From: Pseudomonas frederiksbergensis
Lineage (GTDB): Bacteria; Pseudomonadota; Gammaproteobacteria; Pseudomonadales; Pseudomonadaceae
Length of the DNA stretch: 64,000 bases
Assembly (NCBI RefSeq): GCF_000802155.2
Contig: NZ_JQGJ02000019.1
Span: 40,045-104,044, forward strand
Direction: 5' to 3'
In this document: piece by piece, positions 8,787 to 17,651 of the stretch
Numbering within the stretch: the stretch's first letter is position 1
Layout: each line of letters opens with the position of its first letter
The notes under the pieces: model-generated
Seen by the model: the letters and a program-made list of their open reading frames with translations, nothing else
What the model was told of the DNA's origin: nothing
Databases searched by the model: none
Program-made: the position numbers and the translations under genes

Positions 8787-9508
8787 ATGACTGGCTGATG
8801 CCCGACTGGCCCGCGCCAGCCCGGGTCAAGGCCTGCGTCACCACCCGCGAGGGCGGCGTCAGCCTGGCGCCGTTCGACAGCCTCAACCTGGGTGATCATG
8901 TCGGCGACGACCCTTCGGCCGTGGCCGAAAACCGTCGCCGCCTCACCGATCAATTCGCGATCACTCCGGCTTGGTTGCAGCAAGTCCATGGCATTGACGT
9001 GGTCGAGGCGGATCCTACTCGGGTCGCCACCGCCGATGCGAGCTGGTGCGCCACGCCGGGCATCGCTTGCACGGCAATGACGGCGGACTGCTTGCCGGTA
9101 TTGTTCTGCAACCGCGCCGGAACCCGGGTCGCGGCGGCCCATGCCGGTTGGCGCGGGTTGGCAAGCGGTGTGCTGGAAGCCACCCTCGACAGCCTCGCGT
9201 TACCAGCGGATGAAACCCTTGTCTGGCTCGGCCCGGCCATCGGTCCGCAAGCGTTCGAAGTCGGGCCGGAAGTGCGCGAAGCATTTATTGCGCAGCATAC
9301 CGACGCAGAGCGGGCCTTCCAGCCCAGCCACAACGCCGGCAAGTTCCTGGCCGATATCTACGCACTGGCGCGCCTGCGCCTGGCGGAACGGGGCATTACC
9401 GCCGTGTACGGTGGCGGCTTGTGCACAGTGAGCGACCCACGCTTCTTTTCCTACCGGCGCAACGCCCGCACCGGTCGCTTCGCTTCCTTGATCTGGCTCG
9501 AACGCTAG
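8783..9508 (+). CDS. pgeF: PgeF/YfiH-type laccase-domain protein (peptidoglycan editing factor)
   Basis: A 241-residue protein of the multicopper polyphenol oxidase/YfiH family. Metal-ligand motifs are visible: QVHG, TADCLPVLFCN and AAAHAGWRG give the His-Cys-His site. Family members act on purine nucleosides or release misincorporated residues from UDP-MurNAc precursors (family knowledge); the substrate cannot be read from the sequence. ATGA overlap with rluD indicates coupled translation. Confidence 0.9.
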   Translation: MNDWLMPDWPAPARVKACVTTREGGVSLAPFDSLNLGDHVGDDPSAVAENRRRLTDQFAITPAWLQQVHGIDVVEADPTRVATADASWCATPGIACTAMTADCLPVLFCNRAGTRVAAAHAGWRGLASGVLEATLDSLALPADETLVWLGPAIGPQAFEVGPEVREAFIAQHTDAERAFQPSHNAGKFLADIYALARLRLAERGITAVYGGGLCTVSDPRFFSYRRNARTGRFASLIWLER

Positions 9509-9538
9509 ACTTCCCTGATCTGTATCAACAGCGCGCTG

Positions 9539-9567
9539 CTTGAATCTTCCAGAATCGGCCACATCTA
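9539..9567 (+). promoter_or_regulatory. Sigma-32 (heat-shock) promoter for clpB
   Basis: CTTGAA at 9539-9544, then 14 bases, then CCACATCTA at 9559-9567. This differs from the sigma-32 consensus (CTTGAA, 13-16 bases, CCCCATnTA) mainly at one base of the -10 element. It ends 71 bases before the clpB start codon. Confidence 0.85.
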
Positions 9568-9638
9568 TAGCGGTATCTGGCAGGTTTCTTCATTCAGGAT
9601 GTTTCTTAGGTCCGGCCTGCTCAAAAGGAAGGTGACCC

Positions 9639-12203
9639 ATGCGTATCGACCGTTTAACCAGCAAATTACAATTGGCCTTGTCCGACGCCCAGTCCTTGGC
9701 CGTCGGCCTGGACCATCCCAGTATCGAACCGGCGCACTTGATGCAAGCCATGCTCGAGCAGCAGGGCGGCTCCATCAAGCCGCTGCTGATGCAAGTGGGC
9801 TTTGACGTCAACAGCCTGCGCAAAGAGTTGGCCAAGGAACTTGACCAACTCCCTAAAATCCAGAATCCGACCGGTGACGTGAACATGTCCCAGGACCTGG
9901 CGCGACTGCTCAACCAGGCCGACCGGCTGGCCCAGCAGAAGGGCGATCAGTTCATCTCCAGCGAACTGGTGCTGCTCGCCGCGATGGACGAGAGCAGCAA
10001 GCTCGGCAAGTTGCTACTCGGCCAAGGCGTGAGCAAGAAAGCCCTGGAAAATGCGATCAATAACCTGCGTGGCGGCGATGCTGTCAACGACCCTAACCAC
10101 GAGGAAGCCCGTCAGGCCCTGGATAAATATACGGTCGACCTGACCAAGCGCGCCGAGGAAGGCAAGCTCGACCCGGTGATCGGCCGTGACGATGAGATCC
10201 GTCGCACCATCCAGGTCTTGCAACGGCGCACGAAGAACAACCCGGTACTGATCGGCGAGCCCGGCGTGGGCAAGACCGCCATTGCCGAAGGCTTGGCCCA
10301 GCGCATCATCAACGGTGAAGTGCCCGATGGGCTGCGGGGCAAACGCCTGTTGTCCCTGGACATGGGGGCCTTGATCGCCGGCGCCAAGTACCGGGGCGAG
10401 TTCGAAGAACGGCTCAAGGCCCTGCTCAATGAACTGTCGAAGCAGGAAGGGCAGATCATCCTGTTCATCGACGAATTGCACACCATGGTCGGCGCCGGCA
10501 AGGGCGAGGGCTCGATGGACGCTGGCAACATGCTCAAGCCCGCGCTGGCCCGCGGCGAGCTCCATTGTGTCGGTGCGACCACGCTCAATGAGTATCGCCA
10601 GTACATCGAGAAGGACGCTGCACTTGAGCGGCGCTTCCAGAAAGTGCTGGTGGATGAGCCGAGTGAAGAAGACACGATCGCCATCTTGCGGGGCCTGAAG
10701 GAGCGCTACGAGGTTCACCACAAGGTCGCGATCACCGATGGCGCGATCATCGCGGCGGCCAAGCTTAGCCATCGCTACATCACTGACCGTCAGTTACCGG
10801 ACAAGGCCATCGACCTGATCGATGAGGCCGCCAGCCGCATCCGCATGGAAATCGATTCCAAGCCTGAGGTGCTGGATCGGTTGGAGCGGCGCTTGATTCA
10901 ACTCAAGGTCGAATCCCAGGCCTTGAAGAAAGAAAGCGACGAAGCGGCGAAAAAACGTCTGGAGCGGTTGCAGGAAGAAATCGTTCGTCACGAGCGCGAG
11001 TATTCCGACCTCGAGGAAATCTGGAACTCGGAGAAAGCCGAGGTCCAGGGTTCTGCGCAGATCCAGCAAAAGATCGAACAATCCCGCCAGGAACTGGAAG
11101 CGGCTCGTCGCAAAGGCGACCTCAACCGCATGGCCGAGCTGCAGTACGGGGTGATCCCGGACCTGGAGCGCAGCCTGCAAATGGTCGACCAGCACGGCAA
11201 GAGCGAAAACCAGTTGCTGCGCAGCAAGGTCACCGAGGAAGAGATCGCCGAAGTGGTGTCCAAGTGGACCGGCATTCCGGTCTCGAAGATGCTCGAGGGC
11301 GAGCGTGACAAGCTGCTGAAAATGGAAAGCCTGTTGCACCAGCGTGTGATTGGCCAGGAAGAAGCGGTGGTGGCGGTGTCCAACGCCGTGCGCCGGTCCC
11401 GCGCCGGTTTGTCGGACCCTAACCGTCCGAGCGGCTCGTTCATGTTCCTCGGCCCGACCGGTGTGGGTAAGACCGAATTGTGCAAGGCGCTGGCCGAGTT
11501 CCTCTTCGATACCGAGGAGGCGATGGTGCGCATCGACATGTCCGAGTTCATGGAGAAGCATTCCGTGGCTCGCTTGATCGGCGCACCGCCGGGCTATGTC
11601 GGCTACGAGGAGGGCGGTTACCTGACCGAGGCCGTGCGTCGCAAGCCGTACTCGGTGATCTTGCTCGATGAGGTCGAGAAGGCTCACCCGGATGTGTTCA
11701 ACATCCTGCTGCAGGTATTGGAGGACGGTCGCCTGACCGACAGCCACGGGCGCACGGTGGACTTCCGCAACACCGTGATCGTGATGACCTCCAACCTGGG
11801 CTCTACGCAGATCCAGGAACTGGTGGGTGACCGCGAGGCGCAACGTGCTGCGGTCATGGACGCGATCTCTACGCACTTCCGGCCGGAATTCATCAACCGC
11901 GTCGACGAAGTGGTGATCTTCGAGCCACTGGCTCGCGATCAGATCGCCGGCATTACCGAGATCCAGCTGGGTCGCCTGCGCAGCCGCCTCACCGAGCGCG
12001 AGCTGAAGCTGCAACTGAGCGACGAGGCGTTGGACAAGCTGATCGCGGTGGGTTACGACCCGGTCTACGGCGCGCGGCCGCTCAAACGAGCGATCCAGCG
12101 CTGGATCGAAAACCCGTTGGCGCAGTTGATTCTGTCGGGGCGCTTCATGCCGGGCGAAACCGTGACCGGTACCGTGGAAAACGACGAAATCGTCTTCAAC
12201 TGA
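9639..12203 (+). CDS. clpB: ClpB, AAA+ protein disaggregase
   Basis: 854 residues, the full family length. An N-terminal Clp_N double repeat is followed by AAA-1 with Walker A GEPGVGKT and Walker B ILFIDELH. The coiled-coil middle domain lies roughly at residues 400-530, and AAA-2 has GPTGVGKTE and VILLDEVEKAH. ClpB works with DnaK/DnaJ/GrpE in the cytoplasm to resolve protein aggregates. A good ribosome site (AAAGGAAGG) precedes the ATG. Expression is probably heat inducible through the sigma-32 promoter at 9539, and a terminator follows. Confidence 0.97.
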   Translation: MRIDRLTSKLQLALSDAQSLAVGLDHPSIEPAHLMQAMLEQQGGSIKPLLMQVGFDVNSLRKELAKELDQLPKIQNPTGDVNMSQDLARLLNQADRLAQQKGDQFISSELVLLAAMDESSKLGKLLLGQGVSKKALENAINNLRGGDAVNDPNHEEARQALDKYTVDLTKRAEEGKLDPVIGRDDEIRRTIQVLQRRTKNNPVLIGEPGVGKTAIAEGLAQRIINGEVPDGLRGKRLLSLDMGALIAGAKYRGEFEERLKALLNELSKQEGQIILFIDELHTMVGAGKGEGSMDAGNMLKPALARGELHCVGATTLNEYRQYIEKDAALERRFQKVLVDEPSEEDTIAILRGLKERYEVHHKVAITDGAIIAAAKLSHRYITDRQLPDKAIDLIDEAASRIRMEIDSKPEVLDRLERRLIQLKVESQALKKESDEAAKKRLERLQEEIVRHEREYSDLEEIWNSEKAEVQGSAQIQQKIEQSRQELEAARRKGDLNRMAELQYGVIPDLERSLQMVDQHGKSENQLLRSKVTEEEIAEVVSKWTGIPVSKMLEGERDKLLKMESLLHQRVIGQEEAVVAVSNAVRRSRAGLSDPNRPSGSFMFLGPTGVGKTELCKALAEFLFDTEEAMVRIDMSEFMEKHSVARLIGAPPGYVGYEEGGYLTEAVRRKPYSVILLDEVEKAHPDVFNILLQVLEDGRLTDSHGRTVDFRNTVIVMTSNLGSTQIQELVGDREAQRAAVMDAISTHFRPEFINRVDEVVIFEPLARDQIAGITEIQLGRLRSRLTERELKLQLSDEALDKLIAVGYDPVYGARPLKRAIQRWIENPLAQLILSGRFMPGETVTGTVENDEIVFN

Positions 12204-12226
12204 AGGCCGGCACAGCCGGATATTGG

Positions 12227-12257
12227 AATGGCCTCGCCTTGCGAGGCCATTTTTTTC
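12227..12257 (+). terminator. Intrinsic terminator of clpB
   Basis: Stem ATGGCCTCGC/GCGAGGCCAT followed by seven T residues, 24 bases after the clpB stop. Confidence 0.93.
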
Positions 12258-12388
12258 ATCAGGCCGTTGAACTCAAAGGAAAAGACTTGTAAAGTGCGCC
12301 CCGCAGTACGTCACCCCAAGGGCGACTTCTCTCCGGGAAGGAACCTAAAATAAGTTGCAAATCATTGTCTTGAAAGCAATTTAAGGGG

Positions 12389-12416
12389 TTGACAGAGGTT
12401 TTGAAGATTGTAGAAT
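12389..12416 (+). promoter_or_regulatory. Strong sigma-70 promoter of the tRNA cluster
   Basis: Consensus -35 TTGACA at 12389-12394, 16-base spacer, -10 TAGAAT at 12411-12416. It is followed by a GC-rich discriminator (AGCGCGCC) typical of stringently controlled stable RNA promoters. It lies about 100 bases upstream of tRNA-Asn. Confidence 0.87.
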
Positions 12417-12518
12417 AGCGCGCCTCAGACACACGAACGCAGCGATGCAGACGGGTCGAAGAGGTTGAAGCAAGCTTCAACGCTGTAGCGGTAAATTGCA
12501 GTAACTTGAAATATCAGT

Positions 12519-12594
12519 TCCGTGATAGCTCAGTCGGTAGAGCAAATGACTGTTAATCATTGGGTCCCAGGTTCGAGTCCTGGTCACGGAGCCA
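12519..12594 (+). tRNA. tRNA-Asn (GTT)
   Basis: 76 bases with the CCA end encoded. The acceptor stem TCCGTGA pairs with TCACGGA; the anticodon loop is ACTGTTAAT with anticodon GTT. The T loop GGTTCGAGTCC is normal. First gene of the cluster. Confidence 0.97.
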
Positions 12595-12601
12595 TTTCAA
12601 T

Positions 12602-12678
12602 CGGGGTATAGCGCAGTCCGGTAGCGCGCCTGCTTTGGGAGCAGGATGTCAGGAGTTCGAATCCCCTTACCCCGACCA
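12602..12678 (+). tRNA. tRNA-Pro (TGG), copy 1
   Basis: 77 bases, CCA encoded. Acceptor stem CGGGGTA/TACCCCG, anticodon loop CTTTGGGAG with anticodon TGG. Identical over its full length to the copy at 12853. Confidence 0.97.
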
Positions 12679-12683
12679 TATTT

Positions 12684-12759
12684 GGGTCGTTAGCTCAGTT
12701 GGTAGAGCAGTTGGCTTTTAACCAATTGGTCGTAGGTTCGAATCCCACACGACCCACCA
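12684..12759 (+). tRNA. tRNA-Lys (TTT)
   Basis: 76 bases, CCA encoded. Acceptor stem GGGTCGT/ACGACCC, anticodon loop CTTTTAA with anticodon TTT. It starts 5 bases after tRNA-Pro copy 1. Confidence 0.97.
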
Positions 12760-12821
12760 TTTTTGAAACCAGTTCGCTGGAATCGAATCTTAAGATCAGA
12801 GGCCAAAAGCGCTGATCGAGG

Positions 12822-12850
12822 AAGGCGACTTGCGAAGGTCGCCTTTTTTT
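12822..12850 (+). terminator. Intrinsic terminator after tRNA-Lys
   Basis: Stem AAGGCGACTT/AAGGTCGCCTT-like (AGGCGAC with GTCGCCT) followed by a T-run. It separates the Asn-Pro-Lys unit from the second tRNA-Pro copy, which begins 2 bases later. Confidence 0.85.
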
Positions 12851-12852
12851 AC

Positions 12853-12929
12853 CGGGGTATAGCGCAGTCCGGTAGCGCGCCTGCTTTGGGAGCAGGATGT
12901 CAGGAGTTCGAATCCCCTTACCCCGACCA
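12853..12929 (+). tRNA. tRNA-Pro (TGG), copy 2
   Basis: Identical over all 77 bases to the copy at 12602-12678. The identity extends only into the following CATATT, so the duplicated block is little more than the tRNA itself. It lies directly behind an intrinsic terminator and has its own terminator downstream. Only a weak candidate promoter (TTGAAA, 17 bases, AATCTT) is visible after tRNA-Lys. Confidence 0.96.
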
Positions 12930-12933
12930 TATT

Positions 12934-12970
12934 AAAAATCCTCGTATCGAAAGATACGGGGATTTTTTTT
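12934..12970 (+). terminator. Intrinsic terminator after tRNA-Pro copy 2
   Basis: Imperfect stem AAAATCCTCGTATC/GATACGGGGATTTT with a following T-run, 5 bases past the tRNA. Confidence 0.88.
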
Positions 12971-13082
12971 GCCCGCGAAAAAGCAGATGGCTTCAAGTCG
13001 TCGTACAACCTGCCGATAACCCGCCGACAGGGCACGTATCGATCGCCCTCCTTCAGGCCAACAACAATAAAAGGCGCCCGTC

Positions 13083-14708
13083 ATGTTCCTTCGCCAATTG
13101 AATATCGCCCGCCGCGCCGCGCTGGGTTTTGCCTTGATCGCCGTACTGGTGGCGCTGCTCGGGGTATTTGCGCTGGGACAGATGTCGAGCATCCGCGACA
13201 GCGAGGTCGCGGTGGAAACCCAATGGCTGCCCAGCATCCGTGGCGGTGACGAAATTCGCGAATTGATGCTGCGCATTCGCACCATTTCCCTGCGCATGGC
13301 CCTGGACCAGGACCCGAAGAATATCCCGGTGTATCGCGGCCAGATGGATACCCGCGACAAAGAACTGAGCGAAAAGATCGCCAGTTACGACAAGCTGGTC
13401 ATCACGCCGGAAGGCAAGGCGCTCTACGACCAGTTCAAGCAGACCTTTGCCGCCTACCGTTCGGGCATTGCCCAATCGTTCACCTTGGCCGAGCAGGGGC
13501 GTCGGGATGAGCTGATCAAGCTGTTGCTGGTGGACATGAAGACCGTAGTGGACGGGTCGGGCAAGCAGCTCAATGATCTGGCGCAATTGTTCTCCAGGCA
13601 GGTGTCGATCGAGAGCCAGAAATCCCAGGAGCATTACGTCAACTCGCGGATGATCGTCAGCCTGTTCGTCGTGCTGGCCGCCCTGGCGACGGTCGTCCTC
13701 GCGATGCTGCTGACCCGCAGTATCGTCAAGCCCTTGGGTGAGGCGGTGAACGCGGCGGAGAACGTAGCACGTGGCGACTTGACCCGCCCGATCGAGACCC
13801 ATGGCAACGATGAAGTGAGTCGTTTGCTCAAGGCCTTGGCCACGATGCAGCAGAACCTCCGTCAGACCTTGCAAAGCATCAGTGGCTCTGCGGCTCAACT
13901 GGCGACCGCTGCCGATGAGCTGAATGCGGTCACGCTCGACAGCACCCAGAGCCTGCAACAGCAGAACACTGAAATCGAACAGGCCGCCACTGCCGTCACT
14001 GAGATGACCACCGCCGTTGAGGAAGTCGCGCGCAACGCCGTTTCCACCTCCGACGCCACCCGTCTATCCAGCGAGTCGGCGACGTTGGGGCAGGAGCGGG
14101 TCAGCGACACCGTCGAGGCCATCAGCGCGCTTGCCGATGACGTGCAGGTTACAGGCGGCCTGGTGCAGTCACTGGCCAGCCAGTCCCAGGACATCGGCAA
14201 GGTGCTGGATGTGATCCGGGCCATTGCCGAGCAGACCAACCTGCTGGCCTTGAACGCGGCCATCGAAGCGGCCAGGGCGGGGGAGAGCGGTCGTGGTTTT
14301 GCGGTGGTCGCCGACGAAGTGCGAGCCTTGGCTTATCGCACGCAGCAATCGACCCAGGAAATCGAGCAGATGGTCCAAGGCATGCGTAACGGCGCCACCC
14401 AGGCGCTCGACTCCATGCAGGCCAGCTCCAGCCGCGCGGCGAGCACGTTGGCGATGGCGGAACGGGCGGGCGAGGCATTGCAGACCATTACCGCGTCAGT
14501 GCACCAGATCCACGAACGCAACCTGGTGATCGCCAGCGCCGCCGAGGAGCAAGCGCAAGTGGCCCGTGAGGTGGATCGCAACCTGGTCAATATTCGTGAT
14601 CTGTCCGTGCGCTCGGCCACCGGGGCGGACCAGACGAGTGCGTCCAGCCATGAGCTGTCACAACTGGCGAATTCGTTGCGCACGATGGTGCAGCGGTTTC
14701 AGGTTTGA
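13083..14708 (+). CDS. Methyl-accepting chemotaxis protein
   Basis: 541 residues in classical chemoreceptor layout: N-terminal membrane helix (about 10-30), a periplasmic four-helix-bundle type sensor domain of about 150 residues, a second membrane helix (LFVVLAALATVVLAMLL, about 190-210), a HAMP domain, and a long cytoplasmic signalling coiled coil. The kinase-contact tip is complete (EQTNLLALNAAIEAARAGE, GRGFAVVADEVR). No CheR/CheB pentapeptide is present at the C-terminus (it ends MVQRFQV). The ligand cannot be inferred. It is a single-gene unit between the tRNA cluster and ndh. Confidence 0.93.
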   Translation: MFLRQLNIARRAALGFALIAVLVALLGVFALGQMSSIRDSEVAVETQWLPSIRGGDEIRELMLRIRTISLRMALDQDPKNIPVYRGQMDTRDKELSEKIASYDKLVITPEGKALYDQFKQTFAAYRSGIAQSFTLAEQGRRDELIKLLLVDMKTVVDGSGKQLNDLAQLFSRQVSIESQKSQEHYVNSRMIVSLFVVLAALATVVLAMLLTRSIVKPLGEAVNAAENVARGDLTRPIETHGNDEVSRLLKALATMQQNLRQTLQSISGSAAQLATAADELNAVTLDSTQSLQQQNTEIEQAATAVTEMTTAVEEVARNAVSTSDATRLSSESATLGQERVSDTVEAISALADDVQVTGGLVQSLASQSQDIGKVLDVIRAIAEQTNLLALNAAIEAARAGESGRGFAVVADEVRALAYRTQQSTQEIEQMVQGMRNGATQALDSMQASSSRAASTLAMAERAGEALQTITASVHQIHERNLVIASAAEEQAQVAREVDRNLVNIRDLSVRSATGADQTSASSHELSQLANSLRTMVQRFQV

Positions 14709-14761
14709 TTGAAACCAAGTACTGACGGTGCCGCCGCGTTCCGACGAAGGCGATGGATGCC

Positions 14762-16060
14762 TCAGTGCAACTTCAGCCGCGGCTCGGTCCCGCGCCCGAT
14801 CTTGCTGCCCAACATCAGCATCGCCGTGCGGAACACGCCATACAGTGCCATCTGGTGCATGCGATACAGCGAGACATAGAACATCCGCGCCAGCCAGCCT
14901 TCGAGCATCACGCTGCCGGTCAGGTTGCCCATCAGGTTGCCCACCGCCGAGAAGCGCGACAGCGAGATCAGCGAGCCGTAGTCGGTGTATTTGTATGCCG
15001 GCAGGGCCTTGCCTTCGATCCGCAGCTTCAGCGATTTGGCCAGCAGCGAGGCTTGCTGGTGCGCGGCCTGGGCGCGTGGCGGAACGTTGCGGTCGCTGCC
15101 CTGTTGTGGGCAGGCGGCGCAATCGCCGAAGGCAAAGATGTTTTCGTCGCGAGTGGTCTGCAGCGTCGGCAGCACTTGCAACTGGTTGATCCGGTTGGTC
15201 TCCAGCCCATCGATCTCCTTGAGGAATTCTGGCGCGCGAATCCCGGCCGCCCAGACTTTCAGGCTTGCACCGATCACTTTGCCATCCGCGGTGATCAGGC
15301 TGTCGGCGGTCACTTGGCTGACGGCGGCATTGGTCATCACGTTGACGCCGAGCTTTTCCAAGGTCTTGTGCACCGGCCCGCCGATGCGTTCCGGCAGGGC
15401 CGGCAAGACCCGTGGGCCCGCCTCGATCAGGGTTATGTGCATGTTCTCCGGTTTGATCCGGTCCAGGCCGTAGGCATGCAATTCGTGGGCGGCGTTGTGC
15501 AGCTCGGCCGCGAGTTCGACGCCAGTCGCGCCCGCTCCGACGATGGCGACGCTGATGCGCTCGATGACATCGGTCTGCCCTGCATGGGCACGCAGGTAGT
15601 GGTGAAGCAATTGCTGGTGGAAGCGTTCGGCCTGTTTGCGGGTGTCGAGGAACAGGCAGTGTTGCGCCGCGCCTTCGGTGCCGAAATCGTTGGTGGTGCT
15701 ACCCACCGCGATCACCAGCGTGTCGTAGCCCAGTTCCCGGGCCGGCAACAGTTCTACGCCCGCCTCGTCATAGGTGGCGGCCAGTTGGATTCTTTTGTTC
15801 TCTCGATCCAGACCGCTCATGCGCCCGAGCTGGAACTCGAAGTGGTTCCATTTTGCCTGGGCGACATAGTTGAGTTCGTCTTCGGAGGAGTTCAGGGAAC
15901 CGGCGGCGACTTCGTGCAGCAGCGGTTTCCAGATGTGGGTCAGGTTCGCGTCGACCAGCATTACGCTGGCCGTACCACGCTTGCCCAGAGTCTTACCCAG
16001 ACGGGTAGCCAACTCCAGACCGCCGGCGCCGCCGCCAACGATGACAATACGATGAGTCAT
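14762..16060 (-). CDS. ndh: NADH:quinone oxidoreductase, type II (NDH-2)
   Basis: 432 residues from MTHRIVIVGGGAGG; five upstream codons are in frame, but the ATG at 16060 directly precedes the FAD-binding motif. The second dinucleotide motif VAIVGAGATGVELAAEL binds NADH, and IFAFGDCAACPQ is the conserved C-terminal FAD segment. A C-terminal amphipathic/membrane anchor region follows. NDH-2 feeds electrons from NADH to ubiquinone without pumping protons. Convergent with the chemoreceptor gene. Confidence 0.95.
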   Translation of the reverse strand: MTHRIVIVGGGAGGLELATRLGKTLGKRGTASVMLVDANLTHIWKPLLHEVAAGSLNSSEDELNYVAQAKWNHFEFQLGRMSGLDRENKRIQLAATYDEAGVELLPARELGYDTLVIAVGSTTNDFGTEGAAQHCLFLDTRKQAERFHQQLLHHYLRAHAGQTDVIERISVAIVGAGATGVELAAELHNAAHELHAYGLDRIKPENMHITLIEAGPRVLPALPERIGGPVHKTLEKLGVNVMTNAAVSQVTADSLITADGKVIGASLKVWAAGIRAPEFLKEIDGLETNRINQLQVLPTLQTTRDENIFAFGDCAACPQQGSDRNVPPRAQAAHQQASLLAKSLKLRIEGKALPAYKYTDYGSLISLSRFSAVGNLMGNLTGSVMLEGWLARMFYVSLYRMHQMALYGVFRTAMLMLGSKIGRGTEPRLKLH

Positions 16061-16129
16061 GGGGATATCTCGCAAGGCTAAAGGAATTCGGTGCCGTTAC
16101 CTGTGCGAGCGTCGATGACAAAAAGCGGC

Positions 16130-16303
16130 TCATAGCGTCAGGTAACTGATCAATCGGCTCAACAGGCCCAGGCCAATCGTGATGGCCAGTACCACCACCA
16201 GGAGCATCCACGGCCGGAAAGGCCGGCGCTCGACTCGGTGCTGGGACAGTTGCAGGTACTCTTCGACATGCTTCTGGTCATCTGGGTTCAGGCGGCTGGT
16301 CAT
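16130..16303 (-). CDS. DUF3094 family small membrane protein
   Basis: A 57-residue gene upstream of ndh. The protein starts MTSRLNPDDQKHVEEYLQ, has a basic linker (RVERRPFRPW) and one C-terminal membrane helix (LLVVVLAITIGLGLL). It matches the small Pseudomonas DUF3094 proteins found next to ndh. Function unknown; conserved adjacency to ndh hints at a respiratory-membrane link, which is inference. Confidence 0.87.
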   Translation of the reverse strand: MTSRLNPDDQKHVEEYLQLSQHRVERRPFRPWMLLVVVLAITIGLGLLSRLISYLTL

Positions 16304-16355
16304 ATTGGCCTCGTCAGGTAGACGTTGCGGAATGTGAAGACGTTACAGCGTCCGG

Positions 16356-16883
16356 CTATCCGGCATTGAAATTAGCGTAGCCGCTCGCCGGGACAGGTTC
16401 GACGCAAAGGCTGTCATCCAGGCGAATGATTCCGCTTTGTAGCACCCGCGCGGTAATTCCGCCATGGCCGCGTACGGCCTGGAAGGTGCCTTCGCCGAGG
16501 TTTCGTTCCAGTCGTGCACAGGGCTGGCACCAGCCGGTGGTTTCGAAGATCGCCTGGCCGATGCGAAAACGCCGGCCCTTGAGGCTGAACAGGTTGATCC
16601 CGCTCACTACAATATTGCGCCGCAGTTCTTGAGGCTGCACCGGCTGACCCTCGGGACGGCCCATCAGTGAACTGATCACGGCCAGGTGCTCCCATTGAAT
16701 CAACGTCACTTGCCGCGCATTGCGAATGCCGGGGCGGGCGTGGTCGCCGGTCAATCCGGCCTCCAGGCGCGCCTCCACGGCGTCCAGTTCGATCATCGGC
16801 GCATGGCCCTGGGGACGCACACCGATCCAGCGCACGCGACCTTGTTGTGGCACAGCGGCGATCAATTCCTGCAATGGGCTCAC
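16356..16883 (-). CDS. MOSC domain-containing protein
   Basis: 175 residues covering one MOSC domain (molybdenum cofactor sulfurase C-terminal type). Visible landmarks are GDHARPG, LRRNIVVSGINL, the conserved cysteine in TTGWCQPCARLE, and GHGGITARVL. Such proteins bind the molybdenum cofactor or transfer sulfur; the substrate is unknown here. The start overlaps the stop of the DUF1780 gene in ATGA. Confidence 0.9.
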   Translation of the reverse strand: MSPLQELIAAVPQQGRVRWIGVRPQGHAPMIELDAVEARLEAGLTGDHARPGIRNARQVTLIQWEHLAVISSLMGRPEGQPVQPQELRRNIVVSGINLFSLKGRRFRIGQAIFETTGWCQPCARLERNLGEGTFQAVRGHGGITARVLQSGIIRLDDSLCVEPVPASGYANFNAG

Positions 16884-17506
16884 AGACTGATCCCCACATC
16901 GAAGACGATGCTGCGGCCCAGGTTGCCCCGCAGGAAATCAGGTGCATCGGGGTGGGCGAACAGTACCCGGGCGAAGGTCGGCCCAACCAGCGACAACGAG
17001 CGCCAGCCCTGGCGCAGGTATTCGGTCGGGGGCGGGAAATGGCTGTTGAGGTCCAGGACTTCGCGCTTGAGACTGGCGAACGCGATGATGTCCAGCTCCC
17101 CCAGGTCCATGCCGCGCTCGGTGTAGTTGTGGGCTTTCTTGCGCAGGGTCGGTGCCAGCCTCATCAGGAACTCATTGGCCGGAATCCGCCGGGGCTTGGC
17201 CTCGCGCCGCACCAACTGGCTCAGGGAAAAGGCACTGCGGCGACGCTGCAATTCGTCGCGCCACTCGTCGTTGAGGCGGCGGCCTTCATCGAGCACGAAA
17301 AACACTTCGAAATTCGCATCGCGGAACAACACGTCTGGCGGCTCACCAGCGGGGGCGAACTCATCGGCGCGATAAGGCACGTTCAGCCCTTGCAGCAGGC
17401 GCTGGCAGACCCAACGCTCACGCTCCCATTTGCGGGCGTTGGAGAGGAAGGCGTTGGCTTGCTCGGCCGCGATGGTCAGCAGGCGTAAATAATCGGAGTC
17501 ATCCAT
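16880..17506 (-). CDS. DUF1780 domain-containing protein
   Basis: 208 residues from ATG 17506 (MDDSDYLRLL); a TTG seven codons upstream is in frame but less likely. The sequence is soluble, Arg-rich, and matches the Pseudomonas DUF1780 family of unknown function (EFAPAGEPPDVLFRDANFEV and RREAKPRRIPANEFL regions are typical). It is translationally coupled to the MOSC gene. Confidence 0.87.
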   Translation of the reverse strand: MDDSDYLRLLTIAAEQANAFLSNARKWERERWVCQRLLQGLNVPYRADEFAPAGEPPDVLFRDANFEVFFVLDEGRRLNDEWRDELQRRRSAFSLSQLVRREAKPRRIPANEFLMRLAPTLRKKAHNYTERGMDLGELDIIAFASLKREVLDLNSHFPPPTEYLRQGWRSLSLVGPTFARVLFAHPDAPDFLRGNLGRSIVFDVGISL

Positions 17507-17651
17507 GAGCCCAAGCTTAGCGTTCAATTGCTACAAGCCCAAAGCGTTGCGTTGATTAATGGCGCCCAAGCGCGCAGGTGTAGACTGCCGGCTTGAATCT
17601 CAGGGCGGCCACGGAGTCTCTGATGCAAGGGCATGCCAAAGGAGTTGATCG

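Noticed and set aside
12602..12929. The two identical tRNA-Pro genes as attachment-site copies flanking an integrated element
   Set aside because: Only tRNA-Lys and a terminator lie between; no integrase or foreign gene, so a simple duplication or gene conversion fits.
12763..13101. 112-codon frame over the second tRNA-Pro
   Set aside because: It reads through a tRNA gene and two terminators; not a protein gene.
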